The position numbers and the translations under genes were made by a program. A stretch of DNA of 64,000 bases from Epilithonimonas hispanica (lineage in GTDB: Bacteria; Bacteroidota; Bacteroidia; Flavobacteriales; Weeksellaceae): the NCBI RefSeq assembly GCF_003385395.1, contig NZ_QNUG01000005.1, forward strand, positions 1 to 64,000, given 5' to 3'. Below are positions 8,496 to 17,103 of this stretch, piece after piece; the stretch's first letter is position 1, and the number at the start of each line of letters is the position of its first letter. The notes below the pieces were generated by a model. That model was not told the DNA's origin, searched no databases, and saw only the letters and a list, made by a program, of their open reading frames with translations.

Positions 8496-8867
8496 ATGAA
8501 CGAGCAAAAATTAACAGAAACCGAAATCATCTTAATGGAAATCCTTTGGAAAAAAGAAAAGGTTTTTATGAAAGATATTTTGGAAGAATATGCTGAACCA
8601 AAACCTGCGTCAACAACCATTGCAACGTTGTTGAAAAGAATGCAGAACAAAAATTTGGTAGGCTACAAACTTTATGGAAACTCGAGAGAATACTTTCCTA
8701 AAGTGAAGAAAGAAGATTATTTCCAAGGCGAAATGACTTCTATGATTGACCGTTTTTTCAATAATTCTGTAAGTCAGTTTGCATCATTTTTCACTTCGAA
8801 TGCAAAACTATCTCAGAAACAATTGAAAGAACTACGAGACATTATTGACAAAGAAATAACAGACTAA
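8496..8867 (+). CDS. BlaI/MecI/CopY-family transcriptional repressor
   Basis: 123-residue winged-helix repressor. The N-terminal LTETEIILMEILWKKEKVFMKDILEEY and the recognition-helix region STTIATLLKRMQNKNLVGY are typical of the family, followed by a C-terminal dimerisation helix. Related repressors are cleaved or displaced when a partner membrane metalloprotease senses a signal. The adjacent gene is such a partner, one base downstream. The operator overlapping its own promoter indicates autoregulation. Confidence 0.93.
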   Translation: MNEQKLTETEIILMEILWKKEKVFMKDILEEYAEPKPASTTIATLLKRMQNKNLVGYKLYGNSREYFPKVKKEDYFQGEMTSMIDRFFNNSVSQFASFFTSNAKLSQKQLKELRDIIDKEITD

Positions 8868-8868
8868 A

Positions 8869-10257
8869 ATGTTAACCATTATTTTCAAAATAATCCTTTG
8901 TTCATCATTGTTGATAGGGATTTATTATTTGTTTTTGCAAAGAGAAAAAATGTTCCGTTTCAACAGATTTTATCTTTTGTTGGCTTTGGTTTTTTCTTAT
9001 GCAATTCCGTTTGTGAAAATTAATTTGCCAGCGATTTCTGAACAAAAAAGTCAATTGATTTTTGACGAAATCCAAACTCAGGAATTAGTTCAAACTACAG
9101 CTCAAGTTTCTAATTTTAATTGGATAAATTTGATTATTCTGATTTGTGTTTTAATATCAATTAGTTTGATTATCATAACTATAAATTCAATCAGAAAAAT
9201 TATTAATCTGAAAGGAAAAGAGATTAATTATCAAAATCAGAAAGTGAAATTAGTTGAGAAAAATCTGCCTCCGTTCAGTTTTTGGAACAAAATCTATCTG
9301 AACAAAAGTTACTTCCAAAATCAACAAATCGATAACAGAATTTTCCAACACGAGAAAACACATATTGTTCAGAAACATTCTCTAGATATTCTGTTTCTTG
9401 AGATTTTGAGAGTCATTTCTTGGTTCAATCCGGCTTTATATTTTTACAAAAAAGCAATGACAGATAACCACGAATTTTTGGCGGATGAAAGTATTATTCA
9501 ACAAAAAAATAATGTGAAAGATTATCAGACTTTGATTCTTTCCGAGATTCTCCAAACACAAAATTTAAACCTGACACACCAATTCAATTACAATAACACC
9601 AAAAAACGATTTATTATGATGACCACAAAAAAGTCAAAATTCGAGAAAACAAAAAAAATAGTCGCAGTTTCTGCCTTTGCAGGATTGAGTCTTTTGTTTG
9701 TTCAAAAAGTTTATGCTCAGAACAGCAAAGAAAAAAATGCTGTAGCTGTTCTTACAAAAGAAAAAGATTATACAGAATCTCAAAGAAAAATGATGGCAAT
9801 GTATAAAGCAGAATTGAAAAAAAAGAGGAAACCAAGAGGATATGATTATGCTGAAAAAGTCATAATGGATACAATTCCTTCCAATAATAAGAAAGCGAAG
9901 ATGAGAAAACTTAAAGAAAACGAATTGCCAATTCCGCCACCCCCACCACCAGCCAGTAATATTACAGCAGCACAGTTTCCGGAAGGGCTTGATGAATTTA
10001 GACAGACATTTGCTAATAAGTTCGATGCATCAGGTTTTAAAGAAAAAGGTTTTATAAAATCGATTTTATATATTTCCATTGATGAAAACGGTAAAACAAC
10101 AGATGTAAAGGCAGAAGGAGATAATCAAAAATTTAATAATGAAGCCGTTAGAGTTGCAAAAGCGGTAATAGCAGATAAAATATGGAAATCAGCAACAGAA
10201 AACGAAAAGCCAGCAGCTACAGTTTTTAAACTTCCAATAGCGATGAATTTCCAATAG
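8869..10257 (+). CDS. M56 (BlaR1-like) membrane metallopeptidase with TonB-type C-terminus
   Basis: Probable sensor/protease partner of the upstream BlaI-type repressor. Three hydrophobic segments lie near residues 1-20, 27-46 and 80-105; then a cytoplasmic M56 domain with zinc motif HEKTH (near residue 161) and a second acidic element in NHEFLADES; a further membrane segment near 258-280 ending in VYAQN; and a periplasmic tail with a PPPPPP stretch and a TonB-C-like domain (GFIKSILYISIDENGKTTDVKAEG to the end). There is no penicillin-binding domain as in BlaR1, so the signal is unknown. 462 residues. A terminator follows. Confidence 0.88.
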   Translation: MLTIIFKIILCSSLLIGIYYLFLQREKMFRFNRFYLLLALVFSYAIPFVKINLPAISEQKSQLIFDEIQTQELVQTTAQVSNFNWINLIILICVLISISLIIITINSIRKIINLKGKEINYQNQKVKLVEKNLPPFSFWNKIYLNKSYFQNQQIDNRIFQHEKTHIVQKHSLDILFLEILRVISWFNPALYFYKKAMTDNHEFLADESIIQQKNNVKDYQTLILSEILQTQNLNLTHQFNYNNTKKRFIMMTTKKSKFEKTKKIVAVSAFAGLSLLFVQKVYAQNSKEKNAVAVLTKEKDYTESQRKMMAMYKAELKKKRKPRGYDYAEKVIMDTIPSNNKKAKMRKLKENELPIPPPPPPASNITAAQFPEGLDEFRQTFANKFDASGFKEKGFIKSILYISIDENGKTTDVKAEGDNQKFNNEAVRVAKAVIADKIWKSATENEKPAATVFKLPIAMNFQ

Positions 10258-10278
10258 AATTTCTTTATCATCAACATC

Positions 10279-10307
10279 AAACGTTTCGCATTCCGAAACG
10301 TTTTTTT
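10279..10307 (+). terminator. terminator after the BlaR-like gene
   Basis: Ten-base perfect stem AAACGTTTCG with CGAAACGTTT around the five-base loop at 10289-10293, followed by T residues. Confidence 0.9.
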
Positions 10308-10325
10308 ATTTCGTATTTTTGTTAA

Positions 10326-12317
10326 ATGGATTTCAAACTTCAATCAGAATATCAACCCACTGGAGACCAGCCTCAAGCTATTGAGAAATTGGTAGAAGGA
10401 ATCAATATTGGTGAAAAATATCAGACACTTCTGGGTGTTACGGGTTCCGGAAAAACTTTTACCGTTGCAAATGTGGTACAACAGGTTCAAAAACCTACTT
10501 TGGTTTTGGCCCACAACAAGACTTTGGCAGCTCAGCTTTTTATGGAATTCAAAGAGTTTTTCCCGGAAAATGCTGTGGAATATTTTGTAAGCTACTACGA
10601 TTATTATCAGCCGGAAGCTTTTATTGCCTCCACAAATACTTACATCGAGAAAGATTTAAGCATCAACGAAGAAGTCGAGAAATTGAGATTGTCTGCTACA
10701 GCCAGCCTGCTTTCCGGGAGAAGAGATGTTTTAATTGTGGCTTCAGTATCTTGTATTTATGGTATTGGAAATCCAACGGAATTTCATAAATCCTTAATTA
10801 CACTTGATAAGGAAGTAAAAGTTTCCAGAACAAAACTACTCCATTCCTTGGTAAGTGCATTATATTCCAGAGCTTTGAATGATTTTCAAAGAGGAACATT
10901 CCGCGTAAAAGGAGATGTCGTTGATATTTTTCCTGCTTATGCAGATAATGCGGTGAGAGTCCAGTTTTTTGGAGATGAAATTGAAAAGATTCAAAGTTTT
11001 GATCCCATTTCTGGAAATGTAACTGCCAATTTTGACTCCATTAATATTTATCCTGCTAATCTTTTTGTAACCACACCAGAAACCATGCAAAGTGCGGTGC
11101 GTCAAATCCAGGACGATTTGGTAAAACAGGTTGATTTTTTCCAGGAAATTGAAAAACCATTGGAAGCCAAACGTTTGGAAGAGCGTACCGAACTCGATTT
11201 AGAAATGATTCGTGAATTGGGCTATTGTTCAGGAATTGAGAATTATTCCCGTTATATGGACGGACGTTTGCCCGGATCAAGGCCTTTCTGTCTACTCGAT
11301 TATTTTCCGAAAGATTATCTGATGGTGATAGACGAAAGTCACGTTACCATTCCTCAGGTTCACGCGATGTATGGAGGTGACCGAAGTAGAAAAGAAGTTT
11401 TGGTAGAACACGGATTCCGTTTGCCTGCTGCGATGGATAATCGACCTTTGAAATTTAATGAGTTTGAGGATATGCAGAATCAGGTGATTTATGTTTCGGC
11501 AACACCTGCAGATTATGAATTGGAAAAATCCGGAGGGACTTATATTGAGCAAATTATTCGTCCAACAGGACTTCTGGATCCAGTTATCGAAGTTCGTCCA
11601 ACAATTAATCAGATTGATGATTTGATTGAAGAGATCCATAAAAGAGTAGAACTGGATGAAAGAACTCTGGTTACTACTTTGACTAAAAAGATGGCGGAAG
11701 AACTCACTAAATATTTCACAAAAGTAGGCATCCGAACAAGGTATATCCACTCTGATGTGGAAACGCTGGAAAGAATTCAGATTATGCAGGATTTGCGTCT
11801 CGGATTATTTGATGTTTTGGTTGGTGTTAATCTTTTGAGAGAAGGTCTTGATTTGCCGGAAGTTTCCTTAGTAGCGATTTTAGATGCCGATAAAGAAGGG
11901 ATGTTGCGTTCGCGCCGTTCTATGATTCAAACGGTTGGTAGAGCTGCGAGAAATCTAAACGGACGGGCCATTATGTATGCCGATAAAATAACAAAATCTA
12001 TGCAGGCAACGCTTGATGAGACCAATTATCGCCGTGAAAAACAAATGAAATATAATGAAGAGCACGGCAAAGTTCCTCAGGCTTTGAATAAAAAAATCAG
12101 TGAAAATTTAGTCGGAAGAAGCAAAGATTTCCCAGACGAAAAATATACTCAAAAACAAATCCTACAGGAAGTTGCCGAAACCAAAGCAAGTTACGGAAGC
12201 GAAGACATCGAGAAAATCGTGGCTCAAAAGCAGAAAGAAATGGAAGCTGCCGCGAAAAATCTTGACTTTATAAAAGCCGCAAAACTTCGTGATGAAATTA
12301 CTGCTTTGAAAGCTTAA
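10326..12317 (+). CDS. uvrB: excinuclease ABC subunit B
   Basis: DNA-damage recognition helicase-like subunit of nucleotide excision repair. Walker A GVTGSGKT at residues 37-44, the damage-probing beta-hairpin YYDYYQPEAF, DESHVTIPQ, helicase motif VGRAARN and a C-terminal UVR domain that contacts UvrA/UvrC. Length 663 is standard. A TATTTTTG -7-like box ends five bases before the ATG, so the mRNA may be close to leaderless. The gene ends immediately next to the convergent LPS-kinase-like gene, with no visible terminator between them. Confidence 0.98.
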   Translation: MDFKLQSEYQPTGDQPQAIEKLVEGINIGEKYQTLLGVTGSGKTFTVANVVQQVQKPTLVLAHNKTLAAQLFMEFKEFFPENAVEYFVSYYDYYQPEAFIASTNTYIEKDLSINEEVEKLRLSATASLLSGRRDVLIVASVSCIYGIGNPTEFHKSLITLDKEVKVSRTKLLHSLVSALYSRALNDFQRGTFRVKGDVVDIFPAYADNAVRVQFFGDEIEKIQSFDPISGNVTANFDSINIYPANLFVTTPETMQSAVRQIQDDLVKQVDFFQEIEKPLEAKRLEERTELDLEMIRELGYCSGIENYSRYMDGRLPGSRPFCLLDYFPKDYLMVIDESHVTIPQVHAMYGGDRSRKEVLVEHGFRLPAAMDNRPLKFNEFEDMQNQVIYVSATPADYELEKSGGTYIEQIIRPTGLLDPVIEVRPTINQIDDLIEEIHKRVELDERTLVTTLTKKMAEELTKYFTKVGIRTRYIHSDVETLERIQIMQDLRLGLFDVLVGVNLLREGLDLPEVSLVAILDADKEGMLRSRRSMIQTVGRAARNLNGRAIMYADKITKSMQATLDETNYRREKQMKYNEEHGKVPQALNKKISENLVGRSKDFPDEKYTQKQILQEVAETKASYGSEDIEKIVAQKQKEMEAAAKNLDFIKAAKLRDEITALKA

Positions 12318-13079
12318 TTATTTTTTCAAAAAGTATTTGTAGAATTTCAGAATCTTCTTGATTTTACGTTTTCTTACCATTTTTGCTGAAGCTTCATTGA
12401 TTTTTTGAAGGCAGTATTCTACTGGAATCCCAGATAGTTTGGAATATTCGTCACTGATGATTTTCATCGTATCCATATCGGTCGTTAATCTTGCAAAATT
12501 AAGCAGTCGTTTGTCAATCGGAAAAACGGAATGAAAATTCATTCTGTTGAGATCAACTAAGTAGAAATTATAAGTTTCGTTTTCTTTTTTTAAGAGAAAA
12601 TTTCCAGAAGCATTGTCAATAAACTCGATTCCTTTTTCGTGCAAATTGAACATTAAAGTTGCATAGCCTCGGAAAATTTTTTCTCTCTCAGGATAATCAG
12701 CATTATGTAAAGCGTCTGTCAAAGGAAAACAATTGTCCAGCTGCTCACTGACATAATAACTTGATGTCAATCCCCAAAAATCAAAAAACTCGATGTAGGC
12801 AACAGGATTTGGTGTATAGAAGTTTTTACTGAGCAGAAGATTAGCATATTCAAAAGAACGTCTGGCTTTGGATTTTCTATAAAACTTGTAAACGTGTCTG
12901 TTGATGAAATTATGCTGTTTGAATGATTTGAAGTTATATTGTTTACCCTCAATTTCAAAAATTTTTACAATATTTCTGGCTCCAGGACCAATTAAAGTCC
13001 CGCCGTTTTTGAAGTTTTTAATAATATCAGAAACTGCATTTTTATATTGAGAAAAACCTTCGGAAAATACCCAGTTCAT
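12318..13079 (-). CDS. Kdo/WaaP-type lipopolysaccharide kinase family protein
   Basis: 253-residue protein-kinase-like fold related to the Kdo/WaaP lipopolysaccharide kinases. The N-terminal lobe has NIVKIFEIEGKQYNFKSFK with a likely ATP-binding Lys; the catalytic loop appears as GIEFIDNASGNFLL (a D-x4-N arrangement), and the metal-binding Asp as LVDLNRMNF. The C-terminus is a basic helix (KMVRKRKIKKILKFYKYFLKK), fitting membrane association. It lies just downstream of a GT9 glycosyltransferase, so both probably act on lipid A/core or another envelope glycolipid. The exact substrate is inference. Confidence 0.78.
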   Translation of the reverse strand: MNWVFSEGFSQYKNAVSDIIKNFKNGGTLIGPGARNIVKIFEIEGKQYNFKSFKQHNFINRHVYKFYRKSKARRSFEYANLLLSKNFYTPNPVAYIEFFDFWGLTSSYYVSEQLDNCFPLTDALHNADYPEREKIFRGYATLMFNLHEKGIEFIDNASGNFLLKKENETYNFYLVDLNRMNFHSVFPIDKRLLNFARLTTDMDTMKIISDEYSKLSGIPVEYCLQKINEASAKMVRKRKIKKILKFYKYFLKK

Positions 13080-13100
13080 TGTCTTCTTGTTTTTAGGTTA

Positions 13101-14135
13101 TTAGTTTAAAGACGTTTTAATCAGCTCCATTACTTTATCATTATCCACATTATTGGTGTTTACAGATAAACTTTTATGATTATAAGGTTTGTACATATTT
13201 TCGTCTGTCACAGAAAACAGTCCAATCGTTGGAACTCCAGAAGCACTCGCCAAATGCATTACACCATTATCAGCTGCAATAAAAATGGCACAATTTGCAA
13301 TGAAACCACACATCTCACGAACATCTTTACTATAAAAATTCGGAATCTTGAAATTGAGTTTTGAGATGTTTTCTACCGGTAAAAGTTCGATGATATTGTA
13401 ATCTGGGAAAGTAGCTTCTAATTTATCATAAAATGCTGTCCACCAAGGTTCTGAATAACATTTATCTCCAGTTGCATTGGTGAAAAGACAAATGGTTTTT
13501 TTATCATTTTTTACAATGTTATGTAGTTTTTTCTTTCCATCTTCAATTTCTGATTGGTCTAATTTTAAATCTAGAAAAGGAACTTCAGATTTGTTTTCAT
13601 CAAGTCCAATTTGAGTTAGATAATATCTTAAATTGTAAATGGTATTTTTCGCAATGTGATTGTAATCAGAATGTTGGGATTTAATATTCTCAACTTCTTC
13701 TCCAAAAAATTTGTAATCTGCATTGGCTAAAGAAATGGATAATCTTCCGGAAGAAGAACCCTGCGTGGCGTTGATTGCCAAATCGTACTTATTCGATTTC
13801 AAAGAAAACCAACCTTTTATATATTTAAAAAGATTACTGAAAGGCTTTTTCGGCAGTTGATAGATTTTATCAACACTTTTATAATTCTTGAAAATAATAG
13901 GCGTTACTCCACCTTTTACAAACAAATCGATTTTTGCATCTGGAAACGTATTTTCAATCTCTTGAACCAGCGGAGTTAATAAAAGAATATTTCCAAGCCT
14001 GTGATTAGGTCTGGAAATCAGAACTCTTTTTACTTTGAAATTTTTATTAAGTTTCCCCTCAGCATGCGACTTACCAATGTTTTTAGTAAGACTTTTCATA
14101 ACAGACCTTCTTACGGCGTTGATTTTTTTCTTCAT
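13101..14135 (-). CDS. glycosyltransferase family 9 (heptosyltransferase-like)
   Basis: 344-residue GT-B enzyme of the ADP-heptose:LPS heptosyltransferase family. After a basic N-terminal extension the first Rossmann strand reads VKRVLISRPNHRLGNILLLTPLV; the nucleotide-sugar binding region has CLFTNATGDKCYSEPWW and AADNGVMHLASASGVPTIGLFS, which is the family signature. It probably adds a sugar to the inner core or a related envelope glycan on the cytoplasmic face of the inner membrane. It is followed by the LPS-kinase-like gene after 21 bases, probably as one operon. Confidence 0.87.
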   Translation of the reverse strand: MKKKINAVRRSVMKSLTKNIGKSHAEGKLNKNFKVKRVLISRPNHRLGNILLLTPLVQEIENTFPDAKIDLFVKGGVTPIIFKNYKSVDKIYQLPKKPFSNLFKYIKGWFSLKSNKYDLAINATQGSSSGRLSISLANADYKFFGEEVENIKSQHSDYNHIAKNTIYNLRYYLTQIGLDENKSEVPFLDLKLDQSEIEDGKKKLHNIVKNDKKTICLFTNATGDKCYSEPWWTAFYDKLEATFPDYNIIELLPVENISKLNFKIPNFYSKDVREMCGFIANCAIFIAADNGVMHLASASGVPTIGLFSVTDENMYKPYNHKSLSVNTNNVDNDKVMELIKTSLN

Positions 14136-14169
14136 ATAACTTTTATGATTGCAAATTTACCGAAAAAAA

Positions 14170-14391
14170 TTATCGTCTGAGCGGTTTTAGCAAATCCATC
14201 AAACCATTTAATTTGATTTCGTAGATTGTTGCCAATTGCATTCCGAGTTTTCCTTGTGGAAATCCGCCGTTTCTCATGAACCATTCGAGGTAAGAAATGG
14301 GTAAGTCTGCGAGGATTGTTTCTTTGTATTTTCCAAAAGGCATTCTGACTTCGCAGATTTCTTTCAGGATTTGAGGATTGATTCCCTCCAT
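14170..14391 (-). CDS. DUF3820 family protein
   Basis: Small 73-residue protein with the DUF3820 signature MPFGKYKETILADLPISYLEWFMRNG. The family is sometimes called putative quorum-sensing-regulated virulence factor, but no function is established. The FGKYKG-like loop resembles one found beside exonuclease domains in other proteins. It starts one base after the stop of the AI-2E-family transporter and is probably co-transcribed with it. Confidence 0.85.
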   Translation of the reverse strand: MEGINPQILKEICEVRMPFGKYKETILADLPISYLEWFMRNGGFPQGKLGMQLATIYEIKLNGLMDLLKPLRR

Positions 14392-14392
14392 T

Positions 14393-15481
14393 TTATATAA
14401 TTAAATCGTTTTTGTTTTCAATTTCGATATCCTGATTCGGAAGTTCTAATTGTGGTGTTTCATCATCTGAAAATTCGTCTCTGTAAACTTGGATTAATAA
14501 AACTGTGATAGACATCAGGATTGGACCAAAAATCAGTCCCATAAAACCAAAGATATTCATTCCGAGAATAATTCCGAAAACGGTTACCAAAGGGTGAATG
14601 TCTTCTAATTTCTTTAGCAAAGTAAACCTCAAAAGATTATCTGTCAATCCAACAGCAACAAGACCGTAAATCAAAACTCCAAGTCCCGGTCCGGTTTGTC
14701 CTTCTGCAATCATAAAAATAGCAACTGGAACGTAAACTATAGCAGCCCCAACAACGGGTAACATAGATGCAAGAGCCGTTAAAGCAAATAAAAGCATTGG
14801 ACTTGGCGCTCCAAATATGTAATAACCAATCAAAGCTACAATACCTTGTCCAAGCGCAACCACAGGAATCCCGATGGCGTTTGCCATTACTAGTTTAACG
14901 AATTTGTCACCTAACATCTGCGTATTGGTTCTTTTGAAAGGTATTGCTTTGGCAACAATTCTCTCGAAAAGTCTTGCTTTTACAAACATAAAATACAAGA
15001 TAAAATACATCGAAACAACAACTGTGAAAGTATTGAAAGTCGTACTCAAAGCTTTTGTAGAAAATGTTCCTGCAAAGTTGGTAACCTTAGTAATATTCTC
15101 TTTGCTAAGAATATCAAACCCCACTTTTTGATAAACAAATTGATGAATCTTCTCCAGAAATACATTGAATTTTTGCATATAAACCTGCGCATTTCCCATT
15201 TTGGAAACCAATTGGTCAACCGTAAAATAAACAGGCAAAATGAGAATTACAAGTGATGCTAACATCAGAACTGTTGAAGAAAGCCAAGGTTTCCAGTTTT
15301 TATCTTCAATTAAATAAAAATTGAATTTTCTACAAATGATATAAAGCGTAACAGCTCCGAGAAATGAAGGAATAAATAATGCCAGATTCCAGCAAATTAA
15401 CCCAACTAAAACACATATAAGAAGAATTAATGCAATCTGTTTTATAACAACAGAGTCTATTGGTTTACCGGAATCTGACAT
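14393..15481 (-). CDS. AI-2E family transporter (PerM-like)
   Basis: 362-residue membrane protein with about eight hydrophobic segments and the family layout: two N-terminal helices, a long periplasmic loop (about 85-150), then paired helices with GIPVVALGQGIVALIGYYIFG and SMLPVVGAAIVYVPVAI, and a late GMNIFGFMGLIFGPIL motif. Family members export autoinducer-2, act as Na+(Li+)/H+ antiporters, or are uncharacterised, so the name does not prove a substrate. The hydrophilic tail is acidic. It follows a pair of unknown membrane proteins, with 16 bases between. Confidence 0.9.
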   Translation of the reverse strand: MSDSGKPIDSVVIKQIALILLICVLVGLICWNLALFIPSFLGAVTLYIICRKFNFYLIEDKNWKPWLSSTVLMLASLVILILPVYFTVDQLVSKMGNAQVYMQKFNVFLEKIHQFVYQKVGFDILSKENITKVTNFAGTFSTKALSTTFNTFTVVVSMYFILYFMFVKARLFERIVAKAIPFKRTNTQMLGDKFVKLVMANAIGIPVVALGQGIVALIGYYIFGAPSPMLLFALTALASMLPVVGAAIVYVPVAIFMIAEGQTGPGLGVLIYGLVAVGLTDNLLRFTLLKKLEDIHPLVTVFGIILGMNIFGFMGLIFGPILMSITVLLIQVYRDEFSDDETPQLELPNQDIEIENKNDLII

Positions 15482-15497
15482 AGTTTTTATTTATTTT

Positions 15498-16226
15498 TTA
15501 TGGATTTAATTGTCTCGGCGTCCCACAGTAAGCGCAGTAAGTAGAATACATTGCGATGTAAGCAAACGGAATTGTAAGATAAATCCCCACACAACACAAT
15601 ACTACACCTGCAATACTGATAAGGCCAGCCAATAATGCGGTAAGTAAAATCGTGCCATAATTGTTTTGTACAATGTCAAAAGATTTTTTCAAAGCATCAA
15701 AAGCGCTTGCTTTTTCAAAAATTAAGATAGGATAACCAAGAAAGAAAAAAGGCATCACAAAAACTGCAGGCAAAATGCACATAAAAAGTAGGATTGTTAG
15801 CGCAATTTGAGTAATTAATGCGTAAATGAAAATATTAACAAAGTTTTGTTTATAAGCAAAAAAGATATCGGAAACAACAATTGGTTGCTTGAAATTGGAT
15901 TTATTAGCCACATAAATCAAACTTACTAAAACTGGTGTAAGAAGAAGTGTAACAAGAAAACTTGCGCCAGTATAAGCCGCAAAACCTGGAGCTGCAATAA
16001 TATCTGCGTAATCTACGTGTCCTCCGCTAGTCATTTCTTCAACCAAAAGTTGAGAATCAAAACCAGTTACCATCTGGATGATGAAACTAAGCAAGAAATA
16101 GATAACAACAGCCAAAAAGCAATATAAAAAAGTATTCTTAAAAATCTCTAAAGCGTGAGAGATAATAGAGCCCACTTCCCTTTCTGGAGTTGTTGCTTGA
16201 GAATCAAATTCTTTAAAATTTTCCAT
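15498..16226 (-). CDS. multi-pass membrane protein, first of a paralogous pair
   Basis: 242 residues with about five or six hydrophobic segments. A cytoplasmic N-terminus with GSIISHALEIFKNTFLY leads into the first helix; the motif ILIFEKASAFDALKKSFDIVQNNYGTILL is characteristic of a large group of poorly known bacterial membrane proteins (DUF975/YciC-like), in which an amphipathic stretch precedes the last helices. Similar flavobacterial proteins have been mislabelled beta-carotene monooxygenase; nothing here supports that. It shares layout with the neighbour at 16298-17005. Function unknown. Confidence 0.7.
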   Translation of the reverse strand: MENFKEFDSQATTPEREVGSIISHALEIFKNTFLYCFLAVVIYFLLSFIIQMVTGFDSQLLVEEMTSGGHVDYADIIAAPGFAAYTGASFLVTLLLTPVLVSLIYVANKSNFKQPIVVSDIFFAYKQNFVNIFIYALITQIALTILLFMCILPAVFVMPFFFLGYPILIFEKASAFDALKKSFDIVQNNYGTILLTALLAGLISIAGVVLCCVGIYLTIPFAYIAMYSTYCAYCGTPRQLNP

Positions 16227-16297
16227 TGTAGTTTGAGTTTGAAGTTTATTATCAAATCTACATAAAAAATTTCTGAAATGGATGAACTCAAGAAAAA

Positions 16298-17005
16298 TTA
16301 TTCCTGAAAATCAGCAATCAAATGCTTATAAAGAACATAATTTGCAGCATTCCAAAAAGGGAAAGTCATAAAAAGTCCAAAAAAGAAAACAATAATTCCC
16401 GAAAAAGAAATAATAATGGAAACTAAAGCAACTCCAAGAAGAAGCAGAGTATGCTTTTTGAAAACCTCAAAACTCAGTTTAAAAGCATCAAAAAAATTAT
16501 AATTCTTGAAGAAAATCAAGGCCGGTACCAGCAAAAACATCGGCATCCAAACAAGAGAAAGGATGAATAAATAATTGTTAATGAAATTCCAAATCAGTGC
16601 AAAAGCCACAAAAATGATAAAATGATAACCTCTGAAACCAGCAAACAAATCGGATAATTCCAGTGGTTCACCAATATCCAACTTTCTATAAATTTTCAAA
16701 AAACCAATATTCAGAGGATAAATCACAGATTTGATTATCAAAACCGCAATAGAAAAATTCACTGCATTTTCCGTTTGCATCAGTTCTGCATATTTTGTCA
16801 AGAAGGCAGTACTGTCGGAATAAAAAAGATTTTGGAACTTCTGAATTTCTTCAAAAAGCCCGTAATATCGAAACGCGTACATCGCCGCAAACATATAAAT
16901 GCTGAAATAAATCACCGTAAACATCAGCTGGAACGGCAGTGTTCTCATCCAATATTGATAGGCTTCTGTCAGTATTTTTCCGATTTCTGGTTTTTGCGTC
17001 GTCAT
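16298..17005 (-). CDS. multi-pass membrane protein, second of a paralogous pair
   Basis: 235 residues with the same plan as the next gene downstream: IGKILTEAYQYWMRTLPFQLMF at the N-terminus, then several membrane helices and LIFFKNYNFFDAFKLSFEVFKKHTLLLLGVALV, matching the FEKASAFDALKKSFDIV element of its neighbour. The two look like divergent paralogues that may work together in the membrane. No enzymatic or transport motif is visible. The gene is divergent from pabB. Confidence 0.7.
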   Translation of the reverse strand: MTTQKPEIGKILTEAYQYWMRTLPFQLMFTVIYFSIYMFAAMYAFRYYGLFEEIQKFQNLFYSDSTAFLTKYAELMQTENAVNFSIAVLIIKSVIYPLNIGFLKIYRKLDIGEPLELSDLFAGFRGYHFIIFVAFALIWNFINNYLFILSLVWMPMFLLVPALIFFKNYNFFDAFKLSFEVFKKHTLLLLGVALVSIIISFSGIIVFFFGLFMTFPFWNAANYVLYKHLIADFQE

Positions 17006-17056
17006 TTCTCAAACTTTTTTGCAAAAATAAAGGATTGAAATTGATAAACCACATTT

Positions 17057-17092
17057 TAAGTCTTTTATCTTTTCTCTACCATCTTTTTTCTA
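17057..17092. repeat. 36-base dispersed repeat, copy A
   Basis: Begins TAAGTCTTTTATCTTTTCTC. It matches 33 of 36 bases of the copy at 22658-22693; a shorter relative lies near 25662. It sits immediately upstream of the pabB start. Confidence 0.7.
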
Positions 17093-17103
17093 TTTTTGTT
17101 TTT

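Noticed and set aside
15498-16226. Annotation as beta-carotene monooxygenase
   Set aside because: The label is common for similar flavobacterial proteins, but the sequence is a multi-pass membrane protein without the iron-binding histidines of that enzyme.
16939-17103. N-terminal extension of pabB
   Set aside because: It would overlap the divergent membrane-protein gene and adds hydrophobic residues foreign to the family; ATG 17104 is a better start.
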